From Halovenus salina (GTDB lineage: Archaea > Halobacteriota > Halobacteria > Halobacteriales > Haloarculaceae): a stretch of 64,000 nucleotides of DNA. Where the stretch lies: positions 1,054,001 to 1,118,000 of the forward strand of contig NZ_CP112972.1 of NCBI RefSeq assembly GCF_026410925.1, in the 5' to 3' direction. This document shows positions 32,750 to 40,833 of this stretch, one piece after another (the first letter of the stretch is position 1; the number at the start of each line of letters is the position of its first letter). The notes under the pieces were generated by a model that saw only the letters and a list, made by a program, of their open reading frames with translations, was not told where the DNA came from and searched no databases. Made by a program: the position numbers and the translations under genes.

Positions 32750-33244
32750 ATGAACGGGAGACTCGATGAGGTCGACAAGATGATTCTGTTCGAGTTACAG
32801 AAAAACGCCCGCGACACCTCCTCGAACGACATTGCCGACCAGATTGGGCTGTCGGCGAGCACGGTCCGCAACCGGATTTCGAAGCTCGAGGAGAAGGGAA
32901 TCATCCGTGGCTACCACGTCGATATCGACTACGAGCGGGCGGGATACCCTCTCTATACGAAGATTATCTGTACTGCACCTATCGACAACCGCGAGGAGCT
33001 TGCAGAGAGCGCCATGGAGGTCCGGGGTGTGACCGCCGTCCGTGAGATAATGACCGGTGAGCGAAACATCTACGTCAACGCTATCGGCGAGGACCACGAC
33101 GAACTCAGCCGTATCGGGCGAGAACTGACCGACCTCGGCCTAACTGTGGTCGACGAACAGCTCATCCGCGACGAGTTCGTCTGTCCGTTCCACGGCTTTC
33201 TCGGCAAACAGCCCGACTGTCTGGACGAGCCAGCCGACGAGTAG
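32750..33244 (+). CDS. Lrp/AsnC-family transcriptional regulator
   Basis: 164 residues. The HTH is at residues ~5-55 (LDEVDKMILFELQKNARDTSSNDIADQIGLSASTVRNRISKL). The second half is the RAM-type ferredoxin fold that binds amino acids and oligomerises (YTKIICTAPIDNREELAESA and RNIYVNAIGEDHDELSRIGREL). A C-terminal addition (EFVCPFHGFLGKQPDCLDE) with two Cys and a His is not typical of Lrp and might bind metal. The divergent amino-acid permease is a natural target. Confidence 0.92.
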   Translation: MNGRLDEVDKMILFELQKNARDTSSNDIADQIGLSASTVRNRISKLEEKGIIRGYHVDIDYERAGYPLYTKIICTAPIDNREELAESAMEVRGVTAVREIMTGERNIYVNAIGEDHDELSRIGRELTDLGLTVVDEQLIRDEFVCPFHGFLGKQPDCLDEPADE

Positions 33245-33252
33245 TCTCCCGT

Positions 33253-34788
33253 TCAGGAGTCATCAGCAACGTCGAAAAACTCCTCGAGGAGCTTCCGCTG
33301 GCCGGCCCGCAGGTGGTGTAACAACGTCGGCCCGGTGATGTCGAGCGCCTCCGCGACCTCCTGGGCGTTGCTTCCTCGGGGGGACTGGAAGTACTCCGCG
33401 AAAAATGCCGTCCGGAGCGCGTTTTCCTGGCGCTCGGTCAGCTTGTCACGGAGCTCGTCCCGGAACTCGCGTGCGGTCGTCACGTCGCGTTCTCGCTCAC
33501 GCTTTGCGAGTACGTCCACCTCGAACTCTCGCGAGACCGCATCGACGAGTCGCCGGACGTCCTCCTCGGGAGAGCACTCGATGTCGATATCGCCGACTGC
33601 GTCGCCAAACTCGGCCGATCGGACGGTAACGCCGCTGGCGGCGAGCAGTCCCAGGGGCGTCCGCGGTCCGAGTCGTGCCTCGAAGACACCGCCTTCGTCG
33701 TACTCGCCGATGAGCCTGGTGTCCCGGACGCCCGAGCGGTCGGCGAGCGAGTCGACCACCGCCGACACGGCCGAGTCGTCGGCGACGAGATAACAGAGCA
33801 GTTCCTCGCCCTGTGGGACCAGCCCGTCGAGGGAAAGCGGCGTGTCGGTCTCGGTTGCGGCCCCGACAAGCGGTGCCGCCGAGTCGGTCACCTGCAGGTC
33901 GAGTTCGACCACCGTATCCGACAGCAGAAGGTTCCGGTGGCGTGTCGCGTTGATGGCGAAGCCGGCCATCTCGCCGACCGTCTCGAAACTCGCGCGCTCG
34001 CGCTCGGAGAAGGCGTCCTGTTCGCCCGTGTAAACGCCGACGACACCGTAGACGCTGGAGCCGTAGGTGAGCGGAATCGCCAGCAGCGACTGGAGGCCGT
34101 CGGCGAAGGCGGCCCGGCGAATCGACTCAGGAATCCCCTCGTCATCGCCGATGGGCTGGACGATGACCGACTCGCCGGAGTCGATGGCCCGCTGTTCGGG
34201 GACAGTGGCGTCGTCGAGGCAGGACTCGATTTCGTCGAGCGTGCGACCGGTCTGGCCCGCCGCCGCGCGGAGCACGAGGTCGTCGCCGCCGAGTTCACGC
34301 TCGGCGACCCAGGCGAAGTCGTAGATGTCGGTCTCGCCGAGCCGGCGACAGATCGTGTCGGCAATCTCTTCGCGGCTGGCCGCATCGACGAGGTCGGCGA
34401 GGATATCCGAGATTAGCTCGTTGAGCACCGTCAGCCGGTCGAGATCGTCTCGGAGCCCTTCGGTTCGGCGGCGCTCGTGGTGTCTGTCGGTCACGTCGTC
34501 GACGTACACCACCACCTGCTCGTCGACTGGAACGAGAGTCACCTCAAGCCACCGGTCCAGCGGCGGATAGTACTCCTCGATGGACCGTCGTTCCTCCAGC
34601 GACGAACCGAACGCCCGGGGAACAGTGGCCTCGATCGAATCGGGGAAGACAGCCGCGACATCGGCACCCTCGGTCTCCTCGGGAGAGCAGCAAAGAACCT
34701 CACAGGCGGCTTCGTTGCAGTCCAGGACCGTCCCGTCGGCCGTCACCGTCAGGATACCGACAGGCGCGTGGTCCGATACCTCGTCCAT
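33253..34788 (-). CDS. PAS-GAF-HTH10 multisensor transcriptional regulator (bacterio-opsin activator-like)
   Basis: 511 residues. Domains in order: PAS (about 1-110, GILTVTADGTVLDCNEAACEVL, with PAC-like YPPLDRWLEVTLVP), GAF (about 140-290, SRE EIADTICRRLGETDIYDF to GEMAGFAINATRH), a haloarchaeal Bat-type domain (about 295-440), and a C-terminal HTH-10 (LTERQENALRTAFFAEYF with the recognition region TGPTLLHHLRAGQRK). Such proteins respond to oxygen, light or redox ligands and activate membrane or phototrophy genes. No opsin gene is in this window. It converges with the Lrp gene, 8 bp apart. Confidence 0.93.
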   Translation of the reverse strand: MDEVSDHAPVGILTVTADGTVLDCNEAACEVLCCSPEETEGADVAAVFPDSIEATVPRAFGSSLEERRSIEEYYPPLDRWLEVTLVPVDEQVVVYVDDVTDRHHERRRTEGLRDDLDRLTVLNELISDILADLVDAASREEIADTICRRLGETDIYDFAWVAERELGGDDLVLRAAAGQTGRTLDEIESCLDDATVPEQRAIDSGESVIVQPIGDDEGIPESIRRAAFADGLQSLLAIPLTYGSSVYGVVGVYTGEQDAFSERERASFETVGEMAGFAINATRHRNLLLSDTVVELDLQVTDSAAPLVGAATETDTPLSLDGLVPQGEELLCYLVADDSAVSAVVDSLADRSGVRDTRLIGEYDEGGVFEARLGPRTPLGLLAASGVTVRSAEFGDAVGDIDIECSPEEDVRRLVDAVSREFEVDVLAKRERERDVTTAREFRDELRDKLTERQENALRTAFFAEYFQSPRGSNAQEVAEALDITGPTLLHHLRAGQRKLLEEFFDVADDS

Positions 34789-34856
34789 ACCTCAGTCCTC
34801 CAGGGGCAACGACAAATAGCTGGCTCTCGGTTGGCCCGGCGAGCAGGGGAGTCGGT

Positions 34857-35876
34857 TCACTGTCCCGCTACTCCGTGGAGTTCGAACCGTGCCCCGCCGG
34901 AGTCGGCATCTGTGACAGTAATCTGCCAGCCGTGCAGGTCGGCGATTCTAGCGACGATTGCAAGTCCCAGGCCGGTCCCGTGTTCGTCAGAGGAGTAGCC
35001 CGGTTCGAGGACGCGCTGACGGCGGTCTGTGGGGATCCCCGGCCCGTCGTCAGCGACATAAAATCCGTCGTTGAGCTTCCCGACAGTTACGTCGACTGTA
35101 CCGGTGTCGGACTCGCCGTGCTCGACGCTGTTGCGAAACAGGTTCTCGAAGAGCCGACTGACCCGGTCGGAGTCGGCGAGTGCCGTCGGGAGCTCGTCTT
35201 CGACGGTCAACGTCGCGCCGTTGGTCTCGACTGTCTCCCAGGCCTGTTCGGCGACCACCCCGAGGTCGACGGTCTCGTCTGGGTCGACGACATCCTCGCC
35301 CCGGGCCAGCGTCAACACGTCTTGGATGATTCGCTCCATCCGCTCGTGTGCCTGTTCAACGTGGTCGAAGTGCTCGGGTTCCTCGAACTCGCGAGCAGCC
35401 TGGAGTCGGGCGCGAGCGACATCAAGCGGGTTCCGGAGGTCGTGGCTGACGACACTCGCGACGTGATCGACCGCGATACCATCTTGGAAGGCGTCGGTTG
35501 CAGCTACCGAGCTGTCGTCTGTGCGCTTACTGAACACCAGATAGCCATCAGTCGACTCTGCTGGCAGTGTCACGTCGACCTGGTACTGGCTGGTACCGCC
35601 GTCGATGGTGAACTGCTGGCCGTCTCGGAGCGCGTGGAGACAGTCACTGTCGAGCTGTTCGAAGACCTCGGTCAACGACTCGTTCCGTTCGACAGCGCCG
35701 AATTGCTCGTCGAATGGGCTGTTCGTCTCGCGTACGACCACCTCGTCGTCGTCGAACACGAACCGACAGACTGGCACCGGGAGGTGGTCTGCCGACAGCG
35801 CCTCGAGACTGGTTCCGTTCTCCATCATTCTGTTACTCGTAGCTGTTCCCGACGGCTGGTTTCTCGCCGGGCCCAT
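34857..35876 (-). CDS. Soluble sensor histidine kinase
   Basis: 339 residues with no membrane helix. A PAS-like N-terminal domain (about 30-130) precedes the DHp helix with the phospho-acceptor motif VVSHDLRNPLDVARARLQAA, then the HATPase domain with N box LFENLFRNSVEHGE, G1 ADDGPGIPTDRRQ and G2 GTGLGLAIV. It senses a cytoplasmic signal and phosphorylates a response regulator. ATG 35876 gives a slightly extended N-terminus; ATG 35828 is an alternative start. The neighbouring HTH-10 regulator is on the same strand but has no receiver domain. Confidence 0.93.
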   Translation of the reverse strand: MGPARNQPSGTATSNRMMENGTSLEALSADHLPVPVCRFVFDDDEVVVRETNSPFDEQFGAVERNESLTEVFEQLDSDCLHALRDGQQFTIDGGTSQYQVDVTLPAESTDGYLVFSKRTDDSSVAATDAFQDGIAVDHVASVVSHDLRNPLDVARARLQAAREFEEPEHFDHVEQAHERMERIIQDVLTLARGEDVVDPDETVDLGVVAEQAWETVETNGATLTVEDELPTALADSDRVSRLFENLFRNSVEHGESDTGTVDVTVGKLNDGFYVADDGPGIPTDRRQRVLEPGYSSDEHGTGLGLAIVARIADLHGWQITVTDADSGGARFELHGVAGQ

Positions 35877-36413
35877 GTCTGCTATCAGTAGATGAGTGTT
35901 CCCACCCCTTAGTGATGAACACTAGCTATACAGAGATTGCCCAACTCGGAGGGGCAAATCGGTACACTCAGGTCAAAAATCACGCGACTTCGAGAGTGAA
36001 TTCCTCCCAGCATACCGTTCACACATCGGATTTACAGACGGACCACCAGTGACCACTCATACTGAGTATTGCAGGTCGTTGCCACCACGGTGTGGTGTAC
36101 CGGACCCTAAGAGAACTGATTCGATGAACCGTGTTTCAAACGTACCGCACTGATCATTGCTAAGCGCGCACAAACGGAAAGAGAAGTCGACACTGGCTGC
36201 CAAAGTAGAGAAGAACGAACGGAGGCGGGGCGGAAAAACCGGGGCAGGATTTCCCGCACCGCAACCGTTCACTTGTTGCTGGCTTTCCGTCAGGGGGGAC
36301 GGATTCAGGCGGCATATGTTTGCCGCCATCGGTACTTGGCGTTTGTCCGTATTTAATCCACCACCGCTGTTTCTGGCTCAGAAACGACACACCCGATTGT
36401 GGCTGTGTCTCTG
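35877..36413. other. Long intergenic region without a recognisable gene
   Basis: No frame here shows acidic haloarchaeal protein composition; the longest frames are Ser/Arg/Pro-rich and look non-coding. GTATTTAATCC near 36350 resembles a TATA box. The sequence has several CCGC-type short repeats but no strong hairpin that I can confirm. It may contain the control region of the HTH gene that follows. Confidence 0.4.
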
Positions 36414-36424
36414 TATAGCTAGAT
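36414..36424 (+). promoter_or_regulatory. Promoter motif TATAGCTAGAT of paralogue B
   Basis: Identical to the 11-mer at 29849-29859 and also exactly 79 bp before the start codon. The downstream leader contains GCACAGGGG (36434-36442) and a second ATAGCTAG at about 36447. Confidence 0.6.
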
Positions 36425-36492
36425 TGTGTCTGAGCACAGGGGGAGGATAGCTAGCCCCTCGTTCCAGGTGGATACGGAAGGAGAGTATAGAT

Positions 36493-36900
36493 ATGGCAAG
36501 TTCCCGACGCTCCGCACGTCCGGTGGAAGCGCTTGACGAAACTGAGACGCTCCGTGGCTGTGAGGCAGAGTCGCTGCTCGAATTACTCGGTGACGAGTAC
36601 ACTCAGCGAGTCGTGAAAGCCCTCGGTGACGGCCCGATGACGGGTAGCGAACTCATCGAGCGCGCCGACGTATCGAAGGCGACGGCTTATCGACGGCTCG
36701 ATGGCCTGCAGGAAGCAGATATCGTCGAATCGACGCTTCACGTCGACCCCGACGGCCACCACTGCGAGCAGTACAGCCTGGCTGTCTCGGATATCGGCGT
36801 CTCGCTCGGCCCCGACGGATTCGAGGTCGAGCTGGCTGCCGACGGGCCTGGAACGGCAGGCAAGCAGGGCGTGCCAGGATTCATCCACGCGGACGACTAG
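36493..36900 (+). CDS. ArsR-like winged-HTH regulator, paralogue B
   Basis: 135 residues. The core LLELLGDEYTQRVVKALGDGPMTGSELIERADVSKATAYRRLDGL aligns with paralogue A, followed by a wing with HVDPDGHHCEQYSLAV, an HHC metal-binding-like cluster. The C-terminus is longer and less acidic than in A. It is a likely repressor or activator of the ArsR-like haloarchaeal set; target unknown. The promoter layout matches paralogue A. Confidence 0.85.
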   Translation: MASSRRSARPVEALDETETLRGCEAESLLELLGDEYTQRVVKALGDGPMTGSELIERADVSKATAYRRLDGLQEADIVESTLHVDPDGHHCEQYSLAVSDIGVSLGPDGFEVELAADGPGTAGKQGVPGFIHADD

Positions 36901-36910
36901 GGAGAAGGTC

Positions 36911-36916
36911 TTTATT
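36911..36916 (+). promoter_or_regulatory. TATA-like box for the metalloprotease-like gene
   Basis: TTTATT is centred about 25 bp before the ATG at 36938, compatible with a leaderless transcript. Confidence 0.35.
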
Positions 36917-36937
36917 CGTCAGTCACAATCCTCCCGT

Positions 36938-37885
36938 ATGGGAATTTATCACAGCGTTCGGACTGTCACCGGCGCGAGCGGTGAGGGCCCAATCGACTGG
37001 GAGGCCGTCGCCGAGGCTGCGAAATCGTCTGTCGACCCCGGTGACCTCGATGTCTCCCGTGCCGAAGAGGAAGCCTACGCGTCGGATTCGAAGGATGCGC
37101 GTGACCGCGTCCGGGGGGTAACTGATATCGAGTTCGATCTCCCCGACCGCGTCGAAATCCAGAACCGACACCACTGGCTCGACGCCAACGTCGCCACGTT
37201 CAAACGTGTCATGCGCCCGCTCGAACAGCAGGTCCAGACCGCACCAGGGCTCACAACGGTTGCGAATACCGGCTCGATGGCGTTTGCGCTGCGCTTTCTC
37301 TCGAAACACGTTCTCGGCCAGTACGACCCGCTGTTACTCGCCGACGGCGAGCCGCACGCGCTCTATTTCGTCCGACCCAACATCAAACACGTTGCCGACG
37401 TACTCGATGTGCCCTACGGCCGGTTCCGTCGCTGGATTGCGTTCCACGAGGTCACACACGCCGCGGAGTTTGGCGCGGCACCGTGGCTCTCTGACCACCT
37501 CGAAGCCAACATGCGAGAGGCCGTCGACAAGCTCTCCGGTGGCGACATCGACCGGGCGGCTCTCGGCGAACTCGACACGACGATGACCGCCGTCGAAGGC
37601 TACGCAGAACTCATCATGGACCGAGCGTTCGACGACGAGTACGACGACATGCGCCGGAAGCTCGAACAGCGCCGCGACGGACAGGGGCCGGTCGAGGCAC
37701 TGATTCGCCGGTATCTTGGCCTGAGCGTCAAGCGTCGCCAGTACGAGCGCGGGAAGGCCTTCTTCGAGGAGGTCGCCGACCTGCGGGATGTCGAGACGGC
37801 CGGTCGGGTCTGGGAGTCACCCGAACTGCTTCCGACCGACGAGGAGCTGGACGACCCGGCCTCGTGGGTTCGCAGGGTCGAGTAG
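36938..37885 (+). CDS. Zinc-dependent metalloprotease-like protein (DUF2342/F420-associated family)
   Basis: 315 residues. The zinc motif HEVTH is at residues 170-174 (AFHEVTHAAEFGAAPWL), with a downstream EGYAELIMD that could supply the third ligand Glu. Family members occur in actinobacteria and haloarchaea next to coenzyme F420 genes, but their substrate is unknown. I chose ATG 36938 (MGIYHSVRTVTGAS). No signal peptide is visible, so it is likely cytoplasmic. No F420 gene is seen nearby. A TATA-like TTTATT lies about 25 bp before the start. Confidence 0.87.
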   Translation: MGIYHSVRTVTGASGEGPIDWEAVAEAAKSSVDPGDLDVSRAEEEAYASDSKDARDRVRGVTDIEFDLPDRVEIQNRHHWLDANVATFKRVMRPLEQQVQTAPGLTTVANTGSMAFALRFLSKHVLGQYDPLLLADGEPHALYFVRPNIKHVADVLDVPYGRFRRWIAFHEVTHAAEFGAAPWLSDHLEANMREAVDKLSGGDIDRAALGELDTTMTAVEGYAELIMDRAFDDEYDDMRRKLEQRRDGQGPVEALIRRYLGLSVKRRQYERGKAFFEEVADLRDVETAGRVWESPELLPTDEELDDPASWVRRVE

Positions 37886-37944
37886 GGAACCGACAGAACT
37901 GGAAACGGGTTGTGTGACGTTGTCTCGTCCGTGAGATGCCATGA

Positions 37945-37951
37945 CTTATTA
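37945..37951 (+). promoter_or_regulatory. TATA-like box for the surface protein gene
   Basis: CTTATTA is centred 28 bp before the ATG at 37976, which supports a leaderless start there. Confidence 0.4.
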
Positions 37952-37975
37952 CCGTCGACAACCCGGGATATAACG

Positions 37976-39724
37976 ATGCGACGGCGAACAACAGGTTTCG
38001 CACTTGCAGTCGCCCTGATGGCCCTTGCAGCGGTGGCCGTACCGGGGGCAGCGAGTCTTGACGGGAGTACAGCACCAGCGGCACAGTCAGGTGGCTTCAC
38101 CGACATTGCGGCCGCAGACAACCACATCGAAGAGTGTGCAGCCGAGCCGCCAGCAGACTTTGCCGACCCCGACGGCGGGAACGATGTCATCGGCTGGGTC
38201 GACGGCTTCTGGTACAACGAGCCGATAGATATCGACACGTCGGACGGCCTCAACGACACCGAGCTGGCGGACCTCAGCGCACGGGCCACCGCCCGCGTTG
38301 AGGCGATTCGGTGTCTCGCTGCGGTCGATGGAACGCCACCGGTCCAGATTCAGACACGGGAGGAGTTCCAAGACAATCAGACCGGCACCTACGCGAACGT
38401 TAGCCAGAAGAACAGACTCGTCGATAACGCCCGTTTCGAGACGACGCTGATGATTAGCTCCGAGGAGGACTCGATTGACGTGCGCGAGCAGAACCGCGGC
38501 ACGACGGTGGGTGGGTTCTACAGCTTCGCAGAGAACCGCATCGTCATCGTCACCGACGACCCTGAGAACTTCCTCATCTCAGAACAGACCCTGGCCCAGG
38601 AGGTCGGCCACGCGATTCAGGACCAGCAATTCAACCTCACGCGTCTGGTCGGCGAAACGACTGACCAAGACCTCGGCTACGAGGGACTCGTCGAGGGAGA
38701 CATGAATCTCGTCGACCAGCGCTACCAGCAGGCCTGTGACCAGGGGCTGTGGAACGAACCCTGCGTGAGCGAGTCGAACGATGGTGGCGGTGGCGGCGGC
38801 GGTGGTCCCGCAAACTGGGGACTGTACCTCCAGAGCTTCCAGCCCTACAGCGAAGGGCCGCCTTTCATCCAGTCCATCTATGAAGAAGAAGGCTGGGACG
38901 CAATCGACGCGATGTACGACAACCCGCCCGAGTCCGCACTGTACAGCATGTTCCCGGAAACGCACGGCGAGGTCGAACTCGCAGATGTCGAGGTTTCCGA
39001 CCGGAGCAACGACCAGTGGCAGCGCATCACCTACGAGGACGAGGTTGATTACGACAGCCTGGGACCGAGTAACATCGCCGGTATGTTCATGGCCACGACC
39101 TACGACGCCCAGCAGCCGATTATCGACCCGCAGTCGTTCCTCAACACCACAGCGAGCGGTGAGGTGTCGAGCACGCAGCCGCTGATTTACGCCCATCCCG
39201 AAACGGAAGGCTGGCGCGGCGATAGACTGTACACCTACCGGAATGGTAACGAGACGGGAACAGTCTGGAGCGTCGAGTGGGCCTCCGCAGAGGACGCACA
39301 GCCGTTCGTCGAGAGCTACAACGAACTCGCGAGCATCCGCGGCGGAGAGGCTGTCGAAGAGTACGAGAACACCTATCGCTTCGGCGAGAACAGCGCCTGG
39401 GACATGGCGCTCACTATTGTTCCGGACGGGAGTACGGTGACCGTGGTTACTGCCCCGACTGTCGAAGACCTGACCGCGGTCCACGATATCCAGCTCGTCG
39501 AGAGCCAGGAGTCGACTCCGACGGCAACCGAAACACCGACGCCGACGGCAACCGAAACGCCAACACCGACTGAGACATCGACAGCAACCGAAACGCCGAT
39601 GTCAGAGGACACGTCGACAGCGACCGAGACCCCTGAAGACAGCGACGACGACGGTGCTGGCTTCGGTGTTCTCGCTGGCGTACTCGCGGTTACGCTGACC
39701 GCGCTCCTCGCCCGGCGGCGATAG
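37976..39724 (+). CDS. Hvo_1808-like surface protein with PGF-CTERM-like anchor
   Basis: 582 residues. The N-terminal signal peptide has RRRTTGFALAVALMALAAVAVPGAAS. The exported domain contains an HExxH-like element (residues 208-212, Q-E-V-G-H) followed by AIQDQQF, the H-A-x-QDQ pattern of a metallopeptidase-like fold, but with Gln in place of the first His. A Gly-rich loop (GGGGGGG) lies in the middle. The end has a Thr/Pro-rich linker (repeats of TPTATE and TETPT), an acidic run and a C-terminal helix (GVLAGVLAVTLTALLARRR). This is the tripartite PGF-CTERM-type layout for archaeosortase processing, but without a clear PGF. Stands alone before the M48 operon. Confidence 0.8.
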   Translation: MRRRTTGFALAVALMALAAVAVPGAASLDGSTAPAAQSGGFTDIAAADNHIEECAAEPPADFADPDGGNDVIGWVDGFWYNEPIDIDTSDGLNDTELADLSARATARVEAIRCLAAVDGTPPVQIQTREEFQDNQTGTYANVSQKNRLVDNARFETTLMISSEEDSIDVREQNRGTTVGGFYSFAENRIVIVTDDPENFLISEQTLAQEVGHAIQDQQFNLTRLVGETTDQDLGYEGLVEGDMNLVDQRYQQACDQGLWNEPCVSESNDGGGGGGGGPANWGLYLQSFQPYSEGPPFIQSIYEEEGWDAIDAMYDNPPESALYSMFPETHGEVELADVEVSDRSNDQWQRITYEDEVDYDSLGPSNIAGMFMATTYDAQQPIIDPQSFLNTTASGEVSSTQPLIYAHPETEGWRGDRLYTYRNGNETGTVWSVEWASAEDAQPFVESYNELASIRGGEAVEEYENTYRFGENSAWDMALTIVPDGSTVTVVTAPTVEDLTAVHDIQLVESQESTPTATETPTPTATETPTPTETSTATETPMSEDTSTATETPEDSDDDGAGFGVLAGVLAVTLTALLARRR

Positions 39725-39780
39725 CAGACAGCTAACGAGGGATACTATTATTTTGTTTGCGCTTCGACGCATAAACAACG

Positions 39781-40833
39781 ATGGCCCTCCGCGTTCGTAT
39801 GCTTGCAGTCCTAGCGCTACTTGTCGGTCTCAACGCCCTGTTTGTCTTCGCTGTGCTCTGGGGGTTCGGGGTCCTGTTGCCGACGGTCGTGACCGCTGCT
39901 GTCCTCGGAGAGCCCGCGCTTCTGTCAGACCTGTTCCGGTTACCGGTCTCAGTCCCCGTCTACGCAGCCCTCGTCGTGGCGTTTCTCGCCGGGCAGGTGT
40001 ACTACGGCTACCGCCGAGTGTTCGCTCGTCCCTCCGTCACAGACGAGACACAAGGCCACGAGGTTGATGAAATCGTCCGTCGCCTCGCGATGCGCGTCGA
40101 TATCCCGACACCGTCGACGCGGATTATCGACAGCGAGCAGCCCAGCTGCTACACCGTTGGTCGCTTCACAGACGCAACGATTGTCGTGACGACGGGGCTA
40201 ATCGAGAGACTCGACAGCAACGAACTGGAAGCGGTCCTCGCCCACGAGCTGGCACACGTCGCCAACCGAGATGTGACGCTGATGACCGTGACGACACTCG
40301 TGCTCGAAATCGCAACGCGAACCTACCACACAGTCCGGCTGGTCCCGCGAGCACTCGGGCAGACCGAACAGCTCACCAGGACAGAACGAATCGCACTCCG
40401 CTGGTTTCTTCCGCTGTCGGTGGTCGTCTACGTGGTCGTCTCGCCGCTGTTGCTGGTTTTCCCGAAGCTGACAGAGTGGGCGACGAAAACGCTCTCACAC
40501 GCCCGCGAGTTCGCCGCCGACGAGGCCGCCGCTGCAACGACAGGTGCCCCGCTGGCGCTGGCGACGGCACTGGTAGCACTCGACGAGGCCGCGCCGACAC
40601 CGGAACGAGACCTGCGGCGCGCGCGAACGCAGGCGCTCTGTATTGTTCCAACGCCGCCGGTGACAGGCCCGACCGCGAGTGACCCACCCGAACCGGCTGC
40701 CACCGACCGCGAGCCCCTCACGGAGTGGCTGCCCGGACGAACCGGAACCAGCCCGGTTTCAGGCACCCATCCGCCGGTCAAAAAGCGAGTCGAGCGGCTC
40801 CAGTCACTTGCTGCTCAGGAGGACGGCAGATGA
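39781..40833 (+). CDS. M48-family membrane metalloprotease (HtpX-like)
   Basis: 350 residues. The zinc motif HELAH is at residues 155-159 (HELAHVANRD), with the third ligand Glu in the later HAREFAADEAAAATTG. Two N-terminal helices and one or two near the middle anchor it in the membrane, with the catalytic site on the cytoplasmic face, as in HtpX. Its stop overlaps the start of the following DUF4129 gene by 4 bp (ATGA), so it is translationally coupled to the operon. This suggests quality control or processing of envelope proteins made there; that role is inferred. Confidence 0.93.
   Translation: MALRVRMLAVLALLVGLNALFVFAVLWGFGVLLPTVVTAAVLGEPALLSDLFRLPVSVPVYAALVVAFLAGQVYYGYRRVFARPSVTDETQGHEVDEIVRRLAMRVDIPTPSTRIIDSEQPSCYTVGRFTDATIVVTTGLIERLDSNELEAVLAHELAHVANRDVTLMTVTTLVLEIATRTYHTVRLVPRALGQTEQLTRTERIALRWFLPLSVVVYVVVSPLLLVFPKLTEWATKTLSHAREFAADEAAAATTGAPLALATALVALDEAAPTPERDLRRARTQALCIVPTPPVTGPTASDPPEPAATDREPLTEWLPGRTGTSPVSGTHPPVKKRVERLQSLAAQEDGR

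Noticed and set aside
35877-36413. Several 70-100 codon frames in the long gap before the second HTH gene
   Set aside because: They are Cys/Pro/Arg-rich and not acidic; no start fits a promoter and none resembles a known haloarchaeal protein.
38815-38830. Possible frameshift at the Gly-rich loop of the surface protein
   Set aside because: The frame is continuous through the GGT/GGC run and the protein remains family-like on both sides.
39529-39640. Tandem repeat in the surface protein gene
   Set aside because: It encodes the normal Thr/Pro/Glu linker before the C-terminal anchor, a frequent feature of this protein type.
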